Shown here: positions 1-6,537 of the stretch, one piece after another
How the letters are laid out: every line of letters begins with the position of its first letter
Position numbering within the stretch: the stretch's first letter is position 1
Source of the DNA: JBFJWU01 sp041623475 [NCBI: bacterium]
GTDB lineage: Bacteria; J088
Length of the DNA stretch: 9,062 nt
Direction of reading: 5' to 3'
Assembly (NCBI GenBank): GCA_041623475.1
Contig: JBFJWU010000123.1
Coordinates: 1 to 9,062, forward strand
Notes under the pieces: generated by a model
The model's input: only the letters and a program-made list of their open reading frames with translations
Databases searched by the model: none
Told to the model about the DNA's origin: nothing
Program-made: the position numbers and the translations under genes

Positions 1-151
1 GATCAAAGTCTTCCTTGGCCTTGTGGAACAGGACCGGGAACGGCTGTGAGGCCATGAAGACCTGCGGATGCGTCCCCATGACTTTTTCCAGCAGCGTCGT
101 TCCCGAACGATAACAGCCCGTAACAAAGACGTTCCTCGGCAACTGGTTCAC
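1..151 (-). CDS. Sulfotransferase, N-terminal part (runs off left edge)
   Basis: The reverse complement of the first 151 bases reads as an open frame of 50 residues that continues beyond the window. It begins with a GTG 3 bp after the decarboxylase stop, in the same frame; that stop rules out an earlier start. Residues 8-31 hold the classic 5'-phosphosulfate-binding loop of PAPS-dependent sulfotransferases: VFVTG followed by CYRSGTTLLEKVM and a THPQV segment. The family transfers sulfate from PAPS to a hydroxyl or amine on a sugar, lipid or small molecule. The acceptor cannot be read from this fragment, and the 3'-phosphate-binding motif lies outside the window. The position, third in a leftward operon after an ATP-grasp ligase and a PLP decarboxylase, suggests it acts on the same product. 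It is distinct in sequence from the second sulfotransferase at 3651. Family assignment is confident; substrate is unknown. Confidence 0.85.
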   Translation of the reverse strand, partial: MNQLPRNVFVTGCYRSGTTLLEKVMGTHPQVFMASQPFPVLFHKAKEDFD

Positions 152-154
152 GCG

Positions 155-1378
155 TCAGGCAAAGGTCGACAGGATGGCATCGGCATCCTGGGGCAATCGA
201 TGGAAAACCGGTTCCCCGGCGTCCAGTTCAATAATTCCCGGTGCCGGATGAATGAACGGCGGCGCCATGACGATCGAGTACGCGCCTACGTTTTCGAATA
301 CCAGGAAATCGCCGGACTGCACCGACTGCTCAAACCCGGTAAACAGGATGTCGCGTTCCATACAGGTGTACCCGGTAACGTCCTGGCCGTTCGTGCGGTC
401 GCGAGCTTGTTCGCCGTTGGGCCGAACAACCGTTGCCGGCAGGTTAATGTTGTTGCCAGCCGGCTTTAACAGCTGGACCCCGGCGGCAACCTGGACGATG
501 CGCCGATCGCGGATCGTCCGGACGTCCAGCACGCGGGTCGCCAGTTTCATTGTGTTGGCAGCCAATGCGACACCCGGCTCCAGAATCAGCCGCGGGCCGT
601 CGGGCCCATACCGATTGGCGAACGCCCCGGCGATCGCCTGGCCGTACTGATCGTAGGTGGGGATGTCGCCGCCAAACTGGGTCGCCAGTTCGTCTCCCAT
701 GGGACTGAAATAACCGCCGCCAATATCGATGTAATCCGGAACGGTCGACGCAAACAGCTCGTCAGCGAGTTTGATCATTCGCCGGGAAATCATCCGATAG
801 GCATCGACGCTGCGTGTGCCCGTTGCAAAATGACAATGCAGTCCAACGACGGTCACCCCGTTTTGTTCCTGCAGTTCGGCAAGTGCCGAGACCAGTTCGT
901 CGCCGTCGGCATCAAAGCCGAAACGGGAGACCTGCCCATTGCCGATGTCAAAGTTGCATCGCAGGCCGACTCTGGCCTCTTTGAGACCCAGTTCGCGGAT
1001 CAGTTTTATTTGATAGGGACTGTCCAGGTTGACCGTCGCCCCCTCCTGCAACGCCAGTTGCAGGTCTTCCTGCGTACGCACCGGACCGTTGACAATGATT
1101 CGCTCGCCCGGAACCCCGTGTCGGCGCGCCATGTCGTATTCCATGCGCGACACAACCTCGGCAAAGCCGCCCAGGTCATTGACCATCCCGCAGAACGCCG
1201 GAAGGTAATTGGTCTTGTAGGAGTAAGCAACGTCGGTTCGGCCATAATGGCGGGTAAACGCGTCGGTAAAAGCCTGGAAATTCGCCCTGAACTGCGTCGG
1301 GTCCACCAGGTAAAAACAGTCGCCCGCCTGCGCTGCGATCTGGTTCAGCTGTGCATAGTCCACCTCAGGCAACTCCAT
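155..1378 (-). CDS. Fold-type III PLP-dependent decarboxylase (Orn/DAP/Arg decarboxylase-2 family)
   Basis: This 407-residue protein has the usual length and motif order of the alanine-racemase-fold amino acid decarboxylases (ODC, DAP decarboxylase, BtrK-like). The Schiff-base lysine is K55 in AYSYKTNY. SRFGF is at 151-155, the histidine-containing strand GLHCHF at 179-184, the glycine-rich phosphate loop DIGGGY at 218-223, EPG at 267-269, the CxxxD motif from the opposing subunit at C339-D343, and GAYS at 365-368. The catalytic set looks complete. One oddity is that the arginine usually following EPG (EPGR) is V270. The enzyme is expected to be a cytoplasmic homodimer removing CO2 from an amino acid or an aminoacyl conjugate; the substrate cannot be told from sequence alone. 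The start overlaps the end of the upstream ATP-grasp gene by 14 bp, so the two are probably translationally coupled; no strong Shine-Dalgarno is visible. Diaminopimelate or ornithine decarboxylase proper is less likely given the neighbours. Confidence 0.9.
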   Translation of the reverse strand: MELPEVDYAQLNQIAAQAGDCFYLVDPTQFRANFQAFTDAFTRHYGRTDVAYSYKTNYLPAFCGMVNDLGGFAEVVSRMEYDMARRHGVPGERIIVNGPVRTQEDLQLALQEGATVNLDSPYQIKLIRELGLKEARVGLRCNFDIGNGQVSRFGFDADGDELVSALAELQEQNGVTVVGLHCHFATGTRSVDAYRMISRRMIKLADELFASTVPDYIDIGGGYFSPMGDELATQFGGDIPTYDQYGQAIAGAFANRYGPDGPRLILEPGVALAANTMKLATRVLDVRTIRDRRIVQVAAGVQLLKPAGNNINLPATVVRPNGEQARDRTNGQDVTGYTCMERDILFTGFEQSVQSGDFLVFENVGAYSIVMAPPFIHPAPGIIELDAGEPVFHRLPQDADAILSTFA

Positions 1379-2564
1379 TGGGATCGGGTTTGACGATCAA
1401 ATCGGTCGCCCGTTGAATTTGTTCGGCCAGTTGCTCATAGTCGCTCCCTGCCGGGATCAGGAAGGTGCAATACCCGATCGCTTGGCCGGACCGGGAAAAT
1501 GCCGAAACGGTGTCGCCGGGATCAATACCGATAACCAGTTCCTCGATCTCCGGCACCGCCTGGCGAATCTCCGTCGCTGGACGAATGGATTCAACGGACC
1601 CGCTGGCCCCAGAACAGAGTACAGCACTTCCTGCAGCAACAGCTTCCTGGCCCGTCGGTTGGGGCACCGGGTTTCCCAATGCAGCGGCAATCGCATATTC
1701 ATACGGGTCAATGCCTGACGACAGGCGAATCAGGGATGGGATTCCATTGCCACCGGTCCGCGGACTCATCTCGATCACGGTTGCCGTGTCGCCATCGACC
1801 ATGACATCGAAATTGACTGGCCCCGTTGCATATCCCGCGGCCCGGGCCAACTGCTCGACCGCTGCGTTGATCGCCTGGATCTGACCAGGGGACAGACCAG
1901 ACGGAAGGCTGTGGCCCCGGACATAGAACCCCTGCCTGAATTTGTTGGTCACCGCCGACCACAATATGCTGCCGCGATCCAGATAGGCATCACCCCCGGC
2001 CTCTACACCAGGCAGGAACGATTCGATACACACCCTGCCGGTTGCCGAATGCCCTGCGGCGCGGGCGACGGCACGCTCCAGATGCCCGGGATCGTCGACC
2101 CGTTCGACTCCCCGGGATCCCGAATTATCGACGGGCTTGACGATCCACGGGCCCGGCGACTGCGGCAATTCCGCGACATCGAATTTCCCGGGTTCGACGA
2201 CCCGGAAGTCGGGATGTGGCAGCCCTGCCGTACGTTGCATCAGCCGTGCTTCGGCCTTGTCGCACAACTTCCGGGCGGCGGCAACGGATGGTCCGGGGAG
2301 CCCCAGAGCGCCGCAAATCGCTGCGACCGCGTGGACGGCGCGGTCAGATGCAAATGTAACTGCAGCATCGATTTCGTGCCTGCGGGCGGCATCGACCAGC
2401 GCTGGGATGTCCGTGGTACTGATATTGAGGGACCGGTCAGCAAGCCTGTGCCCGGCGTTTCCCGGTACATTGTCGACTGTAATCACCTGCAGTCCACGGT
2501 CGGCAAGGGATTGTATACCTGCCAGTTGAAATTGGCCTGCACCCAGGACCATGACCGTTTTCAT
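1365..2564 (-). CDS. ATP-grasp domain carboxylate-amine ligase
   Basis: The 399-residue protein has a complete ATP-grasp layout. The N-terminal pre-ATP-grasp Rossmann-like domain starts with VMVLGAG (4-10) and has the ITVD strand (28-31) followed by NVPGNAGHRLAD. K103 (RKLCDKAEA) lies at the start of the ATP-grasp fold, IVKPVDNSGSRGV at 141-153 holds the ATP-binding lysine K143 and the glycine/serine loop, and E181 begins the ESFLPG strand. The metal-binding stretch is NFDVMV (251-256) and IEMSPRTGGNG (264-274), with E265 and N273. A C-terminal region of about 95 residues resembles the small beta-rich cap of amino-acid ligases. The family joins a carboxylate, through an acyl phosphate, to an amine or other nucleophile. 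It is the first gene of the leftward operon, and its ATG is preceded by a GGGCAGG element shared with the divergent gene. Substrates are unknown; a BtrJ-like role (amino acid onto carrier or amine) is one possibility. Confidence 0.88.
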   Translation of the reverse strand: MKTVMVLGAGQFQLAGIQSLADRGLQVITVDNVPGNAGHRLADRSLNISTTDIPALVDAARRHEIDAAVTFASDRAVHAVAAICGALGLPGPSVAAARKLCDKAEARLMQRTAGLPHPDFRVVEPGKFDVAELPQSPGPWIVKPVDNSGSRGVERVDDPGHLERAVARAAGHSATGRVCIESFLPGVEAGGDAYLDRGSILWSAVTNKFRQGFYVRGHSLPSGLSPGQIQAINAAVEQLARAAGYATGPVNFDVMVDGDTATVIEMSPRTGGNGIPSLIRLSSGIDPYEYAIAAALGNPVPQPTGQEAVAAGSAVLCSGASGSVESIRPATEIRQAVPEIEELVIGIDPGDTVSAFSRSGQAIGYCTFLIPAGSDYEQLAEQIQRATDLIVKPDPNGVA

Positions 2565-2567
2565 GCG

Positions 2568-2705
2568 GTCAGACCTGCCCGTAGGCGACCAGATTGATTG
2601 GCCGGGTGCCGGAGGGTTGCGGTCGGTATGGGATAATTGTCTGTATTCGGCATCGCAGAACGTGTTCGTAGCCTTGACTGCTGGCGCTCAGGGGGCAGGC
2701 CTGAC
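2568..2705. repeat. Inverted 13 bp element (12/13 match) before both divergent starts
   Basis: The left arm is 2568-2580 (GTCAGACCTGCCC) and the right arm 2693-2705 (GGGCAGGCCTGAC). The reverse complement of the right arm matches the left arm at 12 of 13 positions, with 112 bp between the arms. Read in each gene's own direction, both ATGs are preceded by GGGCAGG-Y-CTGAC, with 3 bp to the ATP-grasp ATG and 2 bp to the GT2 ATG. The right arm contains a perfect 8 bp palindrome CAGGCCTG. It may be a shared ribosome-binding region, an operator pair covering the initiation sites, or both. Confidence 0.6.
2629..2637 (+). promoter_or_regulatory. Candidate extended -10 promoter for the GT2 operon
   Basis: TGGGATAAT matches an extended -10 box (TGn followed by a 5/6 match to TATAAT). 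The -35 position 17 bp upstream (about 2609-2614, CCGGAG) is poor, which extended -10 promoters can tolerate. Transcription would begin near 2644 and give a leader of about 64 bases before the ATG at 2708. This is seen by eye only, so it is a weak call. Confidence 0.3.
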
Positions 2706-2707
2706 TC

Positions 2708-3667
2708 ATGTCCAATGAAAACATTCTCTATTCTATCGTGGTCCCTGTCTATAACTCTGTGGATTCGGTCAAAGAGCTGGTTGACCGAACCGGTGCAGTT
2801 TTTGCAGACAGTCCGGGGATCAGGCACGAAATGGTGCTTGTCGATGATGGCTCGAACAATCCGCTAACCTGGGAGACCCTTTGCGAGCTGTCTCGATCCC
2901 ATCCGAATATTGTCAGCATTCAACTGACTCGAAATTTCGGGCAGGCGGCGGCAACGCTGAGCGGCATCGCCCATGCGTCAGGGGACTGGATCGCCACGAT
3001 GGACGACGACCTGCAGCATCGGCCGGAAGACCTGCCGCTGCTGATTGCGCATCAGGAGCACGATGTCGTCCTGGGGCAGTTTAGCTCCAAGAAACAGCGC
3101 CTGATCCGGCGGATATACAGTTGGCTCAAGGGGATCGTCGACCGGATCGCATTGGGTCGCCCCCGTGGCGTAGAGCTGACGTCATTCAGGCTGATCCGTC
3201 GGAATATCGCGCAGGCAATGCTCGAAATCCAGACGCCGTACCCGTTTCTGGGCGCCATGATCCTGTACGTAACCCGCGACCTGCATGGGGTTCCGGTGAC
3301 CCATGCGCCGCGCCAGATCGGCCGATCAAACTATTCGTTGTGGACAATGCTGCGGTTGTTCAGCAACCTCGTGGTCAACAACTCGTCGTTGCTGCTGCGT
3401 GGCGTCGGGATCGCGGGTATCGCGGTGTCAACTGCCAGTTTCGCGTACGCTGCCTATCTGTTGATTCGGACGCTGGCCTATGGCGCAGCGGTTCCCGGTT
3501 GGACATCCGTGATGGTTTCGGTGTTGTCGATCGGTGGCTTGTTGCTGCTGGCGGTCGGAATTGTCGGCGAATACCTGATTCGGATCATCGACGGTGTGGA
3601 GCAACGGCCAAATTCATTTGTGCGCCAGATTGTCCGGGCCAAAGGCAGTAATGACACCAATGGATAA
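2708..3667 (+). CDS. GT2 polyprenyl-phosphate glycosyltransferase (DPM1/ArnC/GtrB-like)
   Basis: The 319-residue protein has a cytoplasmic GT-A catalytic domain followed by two C-terminal membrane helices, the layout of ArnC/GtrB/CsbB-like enzymes that move a sugar from a nucleotide donor onto undecaprenyl phosphate. The opening strand YSIVVPVYNS is at 8-17, VDDGS at 45-49, the LTRNFGQAAA segment at 73-82, and the metal/donor-binding MDDDLQ at 98-103. GRSNYS at 205-210 is typical of this subfamily. Predicted membrane helices span about 232-256 and 266-290, with a short basic tail. The ATG at 2708 follows GGGGGCAGG at a usable spacing. It is the first gene of a rightward operon and overlaps the downstream sulfotransferase start by 17 bp. 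The sugar transferred is not evident. Family is confident; it could supply the lipid-linked donor for the membrane protein at 6538. Confidence 0.9.
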   Translation: MSNENILYSIVVPVYNSVDSVKELVDRTGAVFADSPGIRHEMVLVDDGSNNPLTWETLCELSRSHPNIVSIQLTRNFGQAAATLSGIAHASGDWIATMDDDLQHRPEDLPLLIAHQEHDVVLGQFSSKKQRLIRRIYSWLKGIVDRIALGRPRGVELTSFRLIRRNIAQAMLEIQTPYPFLGAMILYVTRDLHGVPVTHAPRQIGRSNYSLWTMLRLFSNLVVNNSSLLLRGVGIAGIAVSTASFAYAAYLLIRTLAYGAAVPGWTSVMVSVLSIGGLLLLAVGIVGEYLIRIIDGVEQRPNSFVRQIVRAKGSNDTNG

Positions 3668-4579
3668 CCTGTTGGTCGTTGCCGGTATGTCCCGCGGCGG
3701 TACCAGTTTCCTGTATCACAACCTGCAGAAAAATCGCGGTTTTTTCCTGCCCGCCCGAAAAGAGATCGGTTATTTCGCCTATCACTATTCGCAGGGCGAC
3801 GACTGGTTTCGCAAGTTTTTCGCGGAACTGGAACCGCCGCAGGTGCCTGTCGATATCTGTGGCGTGTATTTCATGACGCCAGAGGCACCGGCGCGGATCC
3901 AGTCGTTCGCGCCGGACGCAAAGGTCATTCTCGGGATCAGGACGCTGTCGGACTGGATCTTTTCCCTGTACGACCACTATGCGACCCTTTTCGACATGCC
4001 CGAGTTTCCAGCGTTCCTGGAACGGTTCGAGTTCGTCCGCGAAGGCGTTCCTGTCACGTACTCGTTTGAGCCAGGCCGGATTGCCCGAACCATCCAGACA
4101 TACCAGGATACGTTCGGCGACCGGTGATGGTCTACGATTTCAGCCTGCTGCAGGCCGATCCGCTGGCGCTGTTAAAGAGCATTGAGGCATTTGCAAATGT
4201 CGATCCCTTCTTTGAGGACGGGCTGTTTACCAATCGGAGGATCAATGGACTCGGGCGCAGGCGCTCACCATTGCTGGACCGGATCCTGATGAGGCCCCGG
4301 ATTGCCAACCTGCTGGCCGAACGTGCTCCCAGGTCGCTGCTGCTTCGCATTCGGCAGTTGGTCGATGCGCGCTCGGCACCTGCTTCCGGCGACCGTGGCG
4401 ATCATCAGTCGGTTCGCACACCCGAATACCAAAGGCTGGCCGAACGCCATTTTTCAGAGGATCAGCGGGCCATTGATGATCTTTTCAAACGAGGCCAAGT
4501 CCTGACCGGGCCGGATCTGATGCCGGCGTCCTTTGGGCCGCCCGGGATCATTGAAGGCGTGTCCCGGTCCATTGAATAG
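3651..4579 (+). pseudogene. Sulfotransferase, split by a one-base frameshift near 4124
   Basis: Two overlapping frames together encode about 309 residues of one PAPS-dependent sulfotransferase. The first (3651-4127, 158 residues) has the 5'-phosphosulfate loop AGMSRGGTSFLYHNL (11-25), a KEIGYF motif (37-42) common in NodH-like enzymes, and the 3'-phosphate site GIRTLSDWIFSLYDHY with R97 and S105. It stops at TGA 4125-4127 right after TFGDR. The second frame (4124-4579) continues with VMVYDFSLLQADPLALLKSI, the expected next conserved segment of the family. One extra G in CCGG at 4121-4124 would restore a single reading frame. No canonical slippery heptamer is present, so a real mutation or a base-calling or assembly error is more likely than programmed shifting. 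The ATG at 3651 is chosen for AAAGG 5 bp upstream; an in-frame ATG lies at 3660. Its place between a glycosyltransferase and a flippase-like gene suggests a glycan or lipid acceptor. Confidence 0.85.
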
Positions 4580-5549
4580 GTCGCTTGATCGGGACGGTCC
4601 GGATTCCCCGGGCTTCCGGGTCCGCTCATCCAGAACGGCACATGTCGTCCGGCTTGCCTTTGGCGGCCTGGTTCTGGTCGCGCTATTGCTGCACGTTGAC
4701 AGCGCCAGCCTGGTCCGGGTGCTGTCCGAAGCCTGGCTTCCCGCGATTGCGGCGGGCTTTGTCAGTTTCGCTCTATTGTTGTGCCTGCAGGGGCTGCGGC
4801 TGAAGTTCCTCGTTGCCAACAAGTTGGATTTTTCACGCGCGCTGCGGATTACGACGGTCAGTTATTTCTTTACCCAGTTCCTGCCGGGCACGGTGGGGGG
4901 GGATGCGTACCGGGCAATCGCCATACGCGATGATGATCGCGGCTTCAGTAAGGCACTTCCAATCGTCCTCTTCGACCGTCTGGTCCGGGTCGTCTTTGTC
5001 GTTTCCGGCGGGCTGGCGTTCCTGTTGTCGGAAACCCGGATCCTCGGCGAACTGGGTCTGGCAGACGACCGCAGCATTGTTGAATCGGCGCTGGTTATCT
5101 CGCTGCTGGCTGCGATCGGGTTGCTGCCCTGGATCTGGCGTCTGCTGGGAACTGATTCCGGGGTGTCCGTTCGCCGCACCGCAGCCAGGATAATCGGTGT
5201 TTCGGCGCTGGAGTACCTGGTTCGCGTCGGCAGGATCGTCCTGTTTGCCGTTGCATTGTCGGCCCCCCTGAACGTCTTTGACTGTGCTTTTGTCCTGGCG
5301 GCGGGCGTGTTACTGGGGCTGTTGCCGGTTTCCGTTGGTGGCCTGGGCATCCAGGAGGGCGCAATTGCATTCGCTGCCGGATTGGCCGGCGCGTCGCCCG
5401 AAGCGGCGATGGGAATTGCCTTGCTCAACAGGGTGACCGTCTGGGTCTACGCGGGACTGGGGGGTATCTGGTGGGTGCGCAGCCCCGAACGTTCAGGTGC
5501 GCTGGCCGACAGCGATGATGCTCGAACCAAACCGAAGGCGGTGTCCTGA
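4533..5549 (+). CDS. Lysylphosphatidylglycerol synthase TM / UPF0104-like integral membrane protein
   Basis: The protein (up to 338 residues) is polytopic, with about seven to eight hydrophobic segments (roughly 38-55, 68-86, 141-165, 184-203, 217-243, 250-266, 272-286, 292-315). It shows the two signature motifs of the LPG_synthase_TM family: FFTQFLPGTVGGDAYRA (112-128) and LLPVSVGGLGIQEGA (263-277). Members are often found in glycan and lipid clusters, as flippase-like or lipid-modifying membrane proteins; there is no soluble aminoacyltransferase domain, so it is not full MprF. No ATG or GTG start fits. TTG codons at 4533, 4551 and 4572 are the candidates, none with a strong ribosome-binding site. 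TTG 4572 would give an 8 bp overlap with the sulfotransferase stop, so the first 13 residues here are uncertain. The hydrophilic tail after residue 319 is antisense to the methyltransferase gene. Confidence 0.85.
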   Translation: MGRPGSLKACPGPLNRSLDRDGPDSPGFRVRSSRTAHVVRLAFGGLVLVALLLHVDSASLVRVLSEAWLPAIAAGFVSFALLLCLQGLRLKFLVANKLDFSRALRITTVSYFFTQFLPGTVGGDAYRAIAIRDDDRGFSKALPIVLFDRLVRVVFVVSGGLAFLLSETRILGELGLADDRSIVESALVISLLAAIGLLPWIWRLLGTDSGVSVRRTAARIIGVSALEYLVRVGRIVLFAVALSAPLNVFDCAFVLAAGVLLGLLPVSVGGLGIQEGAIAFAAGLAGASPEAAMGIALLNRVTVWVYAGLGGIWWVRSPERSGALADSDDARTKPKAVS

Positions 5550-6356
5550 CGCCAGGTATCGTTGTTCCCGGCCGAGGACCGCATCCAGGACCTGCCGGAC
5601 AAAACCACCGCCGCCCGTATGATCATGGCGCCGGGACGACGCATTCGATTTGACTCCGAATATGCTGGCCACGGTGCGCCTCAGGAACAGCGGGATAACA
5701 ATCGGCGCAAAGAAATGCGATGACCAGAGGACCCGGAATCCGCTGCCGTCCAGCACGGCCTGGACCGATTTCAGGGTATACCGGCGATAGTGGCCAGCGC
5801 TGTCGTCTGCAGCGCTCCATAACCAACTGTGGGCGGGAACCGTCAGGTACACTTTTGCATCGTCGGTCATCATCGTCCGCAAATGCTGCAAGACGCTGGT
5901 CGGATCCTCGATGTGTTCCAAAACGTCAAAAAACGCGGCTGCCTGGATCGACGGTGTCGTCAGCTTGATATCCTCCAGGCGGCCATGAATAACGGGTGCA
6001 AGCCCGCGTTGCCGGGCGGCGGCTATTGCTTCGGTCCCTGGTTCCAGCAGGATGGCCGTGTGGCCGTGTTGCTGCAAGCCGGACGAGACAAACCCATTGC
6101 CTCCACCAATGTCCAATACAGCGCCATCGGGTGGAAACCGGTCGAGCAGGTCGATGATGCAACGGTTTCGATGCTGGAACCAGAACGAACGTTCTTCAAC
6201 CTGCAGGCAGGATGCCGAGCCGTCCGCAGGGTAGGACACCTGGTTTGACCCGTCTTTGACACGGAAAAGGTTTGGCTGGACCTGCTCGATGTTGACAATC
6301 GCAGCAAGCAATTCATTTGCGGCCCGATCTGGCACAGCTTCGGTCAATCCGGTCAT
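5493..6356 (-). CDS. Class I SAM-dependent methyltransferase
   Basis: The 287-residue protein has a Rossmann-type methyltransferase core. After an N-terminal segment containing FWFQHRNR (58-65), motif I AVLDIGGGNG is at 79-88, the SAM-ribose acidic residue E105 lies in ILLEPG, and FFDVLEHIEDP (142-152) is the motif IV/post region. YLTVPAHSWLW...D...GHYRRYT (170-194) is a signature of methyltransferases common in polysaccharide and lipid-glycan clusters. A hydrophobic stretch at about 213-228 may touch the membrane. The ATG at 6356 is directly preceded by an in-frame TGA, so no longer form exists; no clear Shine-Dalgarno is visible. It is transcribed alone on this strand, converging on the flippase-like gene with a 57 bp 3' overlap. 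Methylation of a sugar or lipid made by the neighbours is plausible, but the acceptor is unknown. Confidence 0.85.
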   Translation of the reverse strand: MTGLTEAVPDRAANELLAAIVNIEQVQPNLFRVKDGSNQVSYPADGSASCLQVEERSFWFQHRNRCIIDLLDRFPPDGAVLDIGGGNGFVSSGLQQHGHTAILLEPGTEAIAAARQRGLAPVIHGRLEDIKLTTPSIQAAAFFDVLEHIEDPTSVLQHLRTMMTDDAKVYLTVPAHSWLWSAADDSAGHYRRYTLKSVQAVLDGSGFRVLWSSHFFAPIVIPLFLRRTVASIFGVKSNASSRRHDHTGGGGFVRQVLDAVLGREQRYLASGHRLRFGSSIIAVGQRT

Positions 6357-6537
6357 TCAGCAGACGCCGATGCGGTCGATTCATTGATCCGTGGTCGAAC
6401 TACGGCCAGGTTCGTGGCTTCGCGGTTGGTTAGATGGCAAACTGTCGTGGATGGGCGACTCACACCATTGATCATGACCCAACAAACAGACATCGACAAG
6501 CGCGCACGGCCAGACCGATCAACGGATTGTATCGGTT
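6357..6537. other. Divergent gap between methyltransferase and membrane protein
   Basis: These 181 bp lie between two divergent genes and presumably hold both promoters. I see no convincing -35/-10 pair, terminator or RNA gene. CATTGATC occurs twice (6382-6389 and 6466-6473), which is probably chance. An ATG at 6474 opens a short frame that is one base out of phase with the membrane protein; positions 6478-6537 are open in the membrane protein's frame but have no ATG, GTG or TTG start. Confidence 0.5.

Larger units (their letters stand above)
2565..2707. promoter_or_regulatory. Divergent intergenic region driving both operons
   Basis: This 143 bp gap separates the start codons of the leftward ATP-grasp operon and the rightward glycosyltransferase operon, so it must hold the promoters of both unless transcription enters from outside. 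It is AT-richer in its centre (about 2625-2660) than the flanking genes. Its two ends carry an inverted 13 bp element, described separately. No rho-independent terminator or riboswitch-like structure was recognised. A search by eye for a sigma-54 pair (GG-N10-GC) gave no correctly spaced match. Confidence 0.6.

Noticed and set aside
830-1393. 187-codon plus-strand open frame opposite the decarboxylase
   Set aside because: No recognisable domain, and fully covered by an intact PLP enzyme on the other strand.
1911-2597. 228-codon plus-strand open frame opposite the ATP-grasp gene
   Set aside because: The composition is low-complexity Arg/Gly/Pro/Cys with no motif, and the opposite strand has a complete ATP-grasp domain. 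Treated as a shadow.
2600-2620. Sigma-54 promoter (TTGGCCGG...GGTTGC)
   Set aside because: The GG and GC elements are not separated by the required 10 bases.
2674-2702. TTGACT at 2674-2679 as a -35 box for the GT2 operon
   Set aside because: The position 17 bp downstream reads AGGCCT, with no resemblance to a -10 box, and overlaps the ribosome-binding region.
4115-4130. Programmed -1 ribosomal frameshifting in the sulfotransferase
   Set aside because: No X-XXY-YYZ slippery heptamer and no obvious downstream stem; a simple indel explains the data better.
4124-4579. Downstream sulfotransferase fragment as a separate small gene starting GTG-ATG
   Set aside because: Its first residues continue the conserved sulfotransferase sequence of the upstream frame with no gap. 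It is better read as the second half of a frameshifted gene.
6382-6473. Direct repeat CATTGATC in the 6357-6537 gap
   Set aside because: Only 8 bp with two copies and no flanking similarity; consistent with chance.
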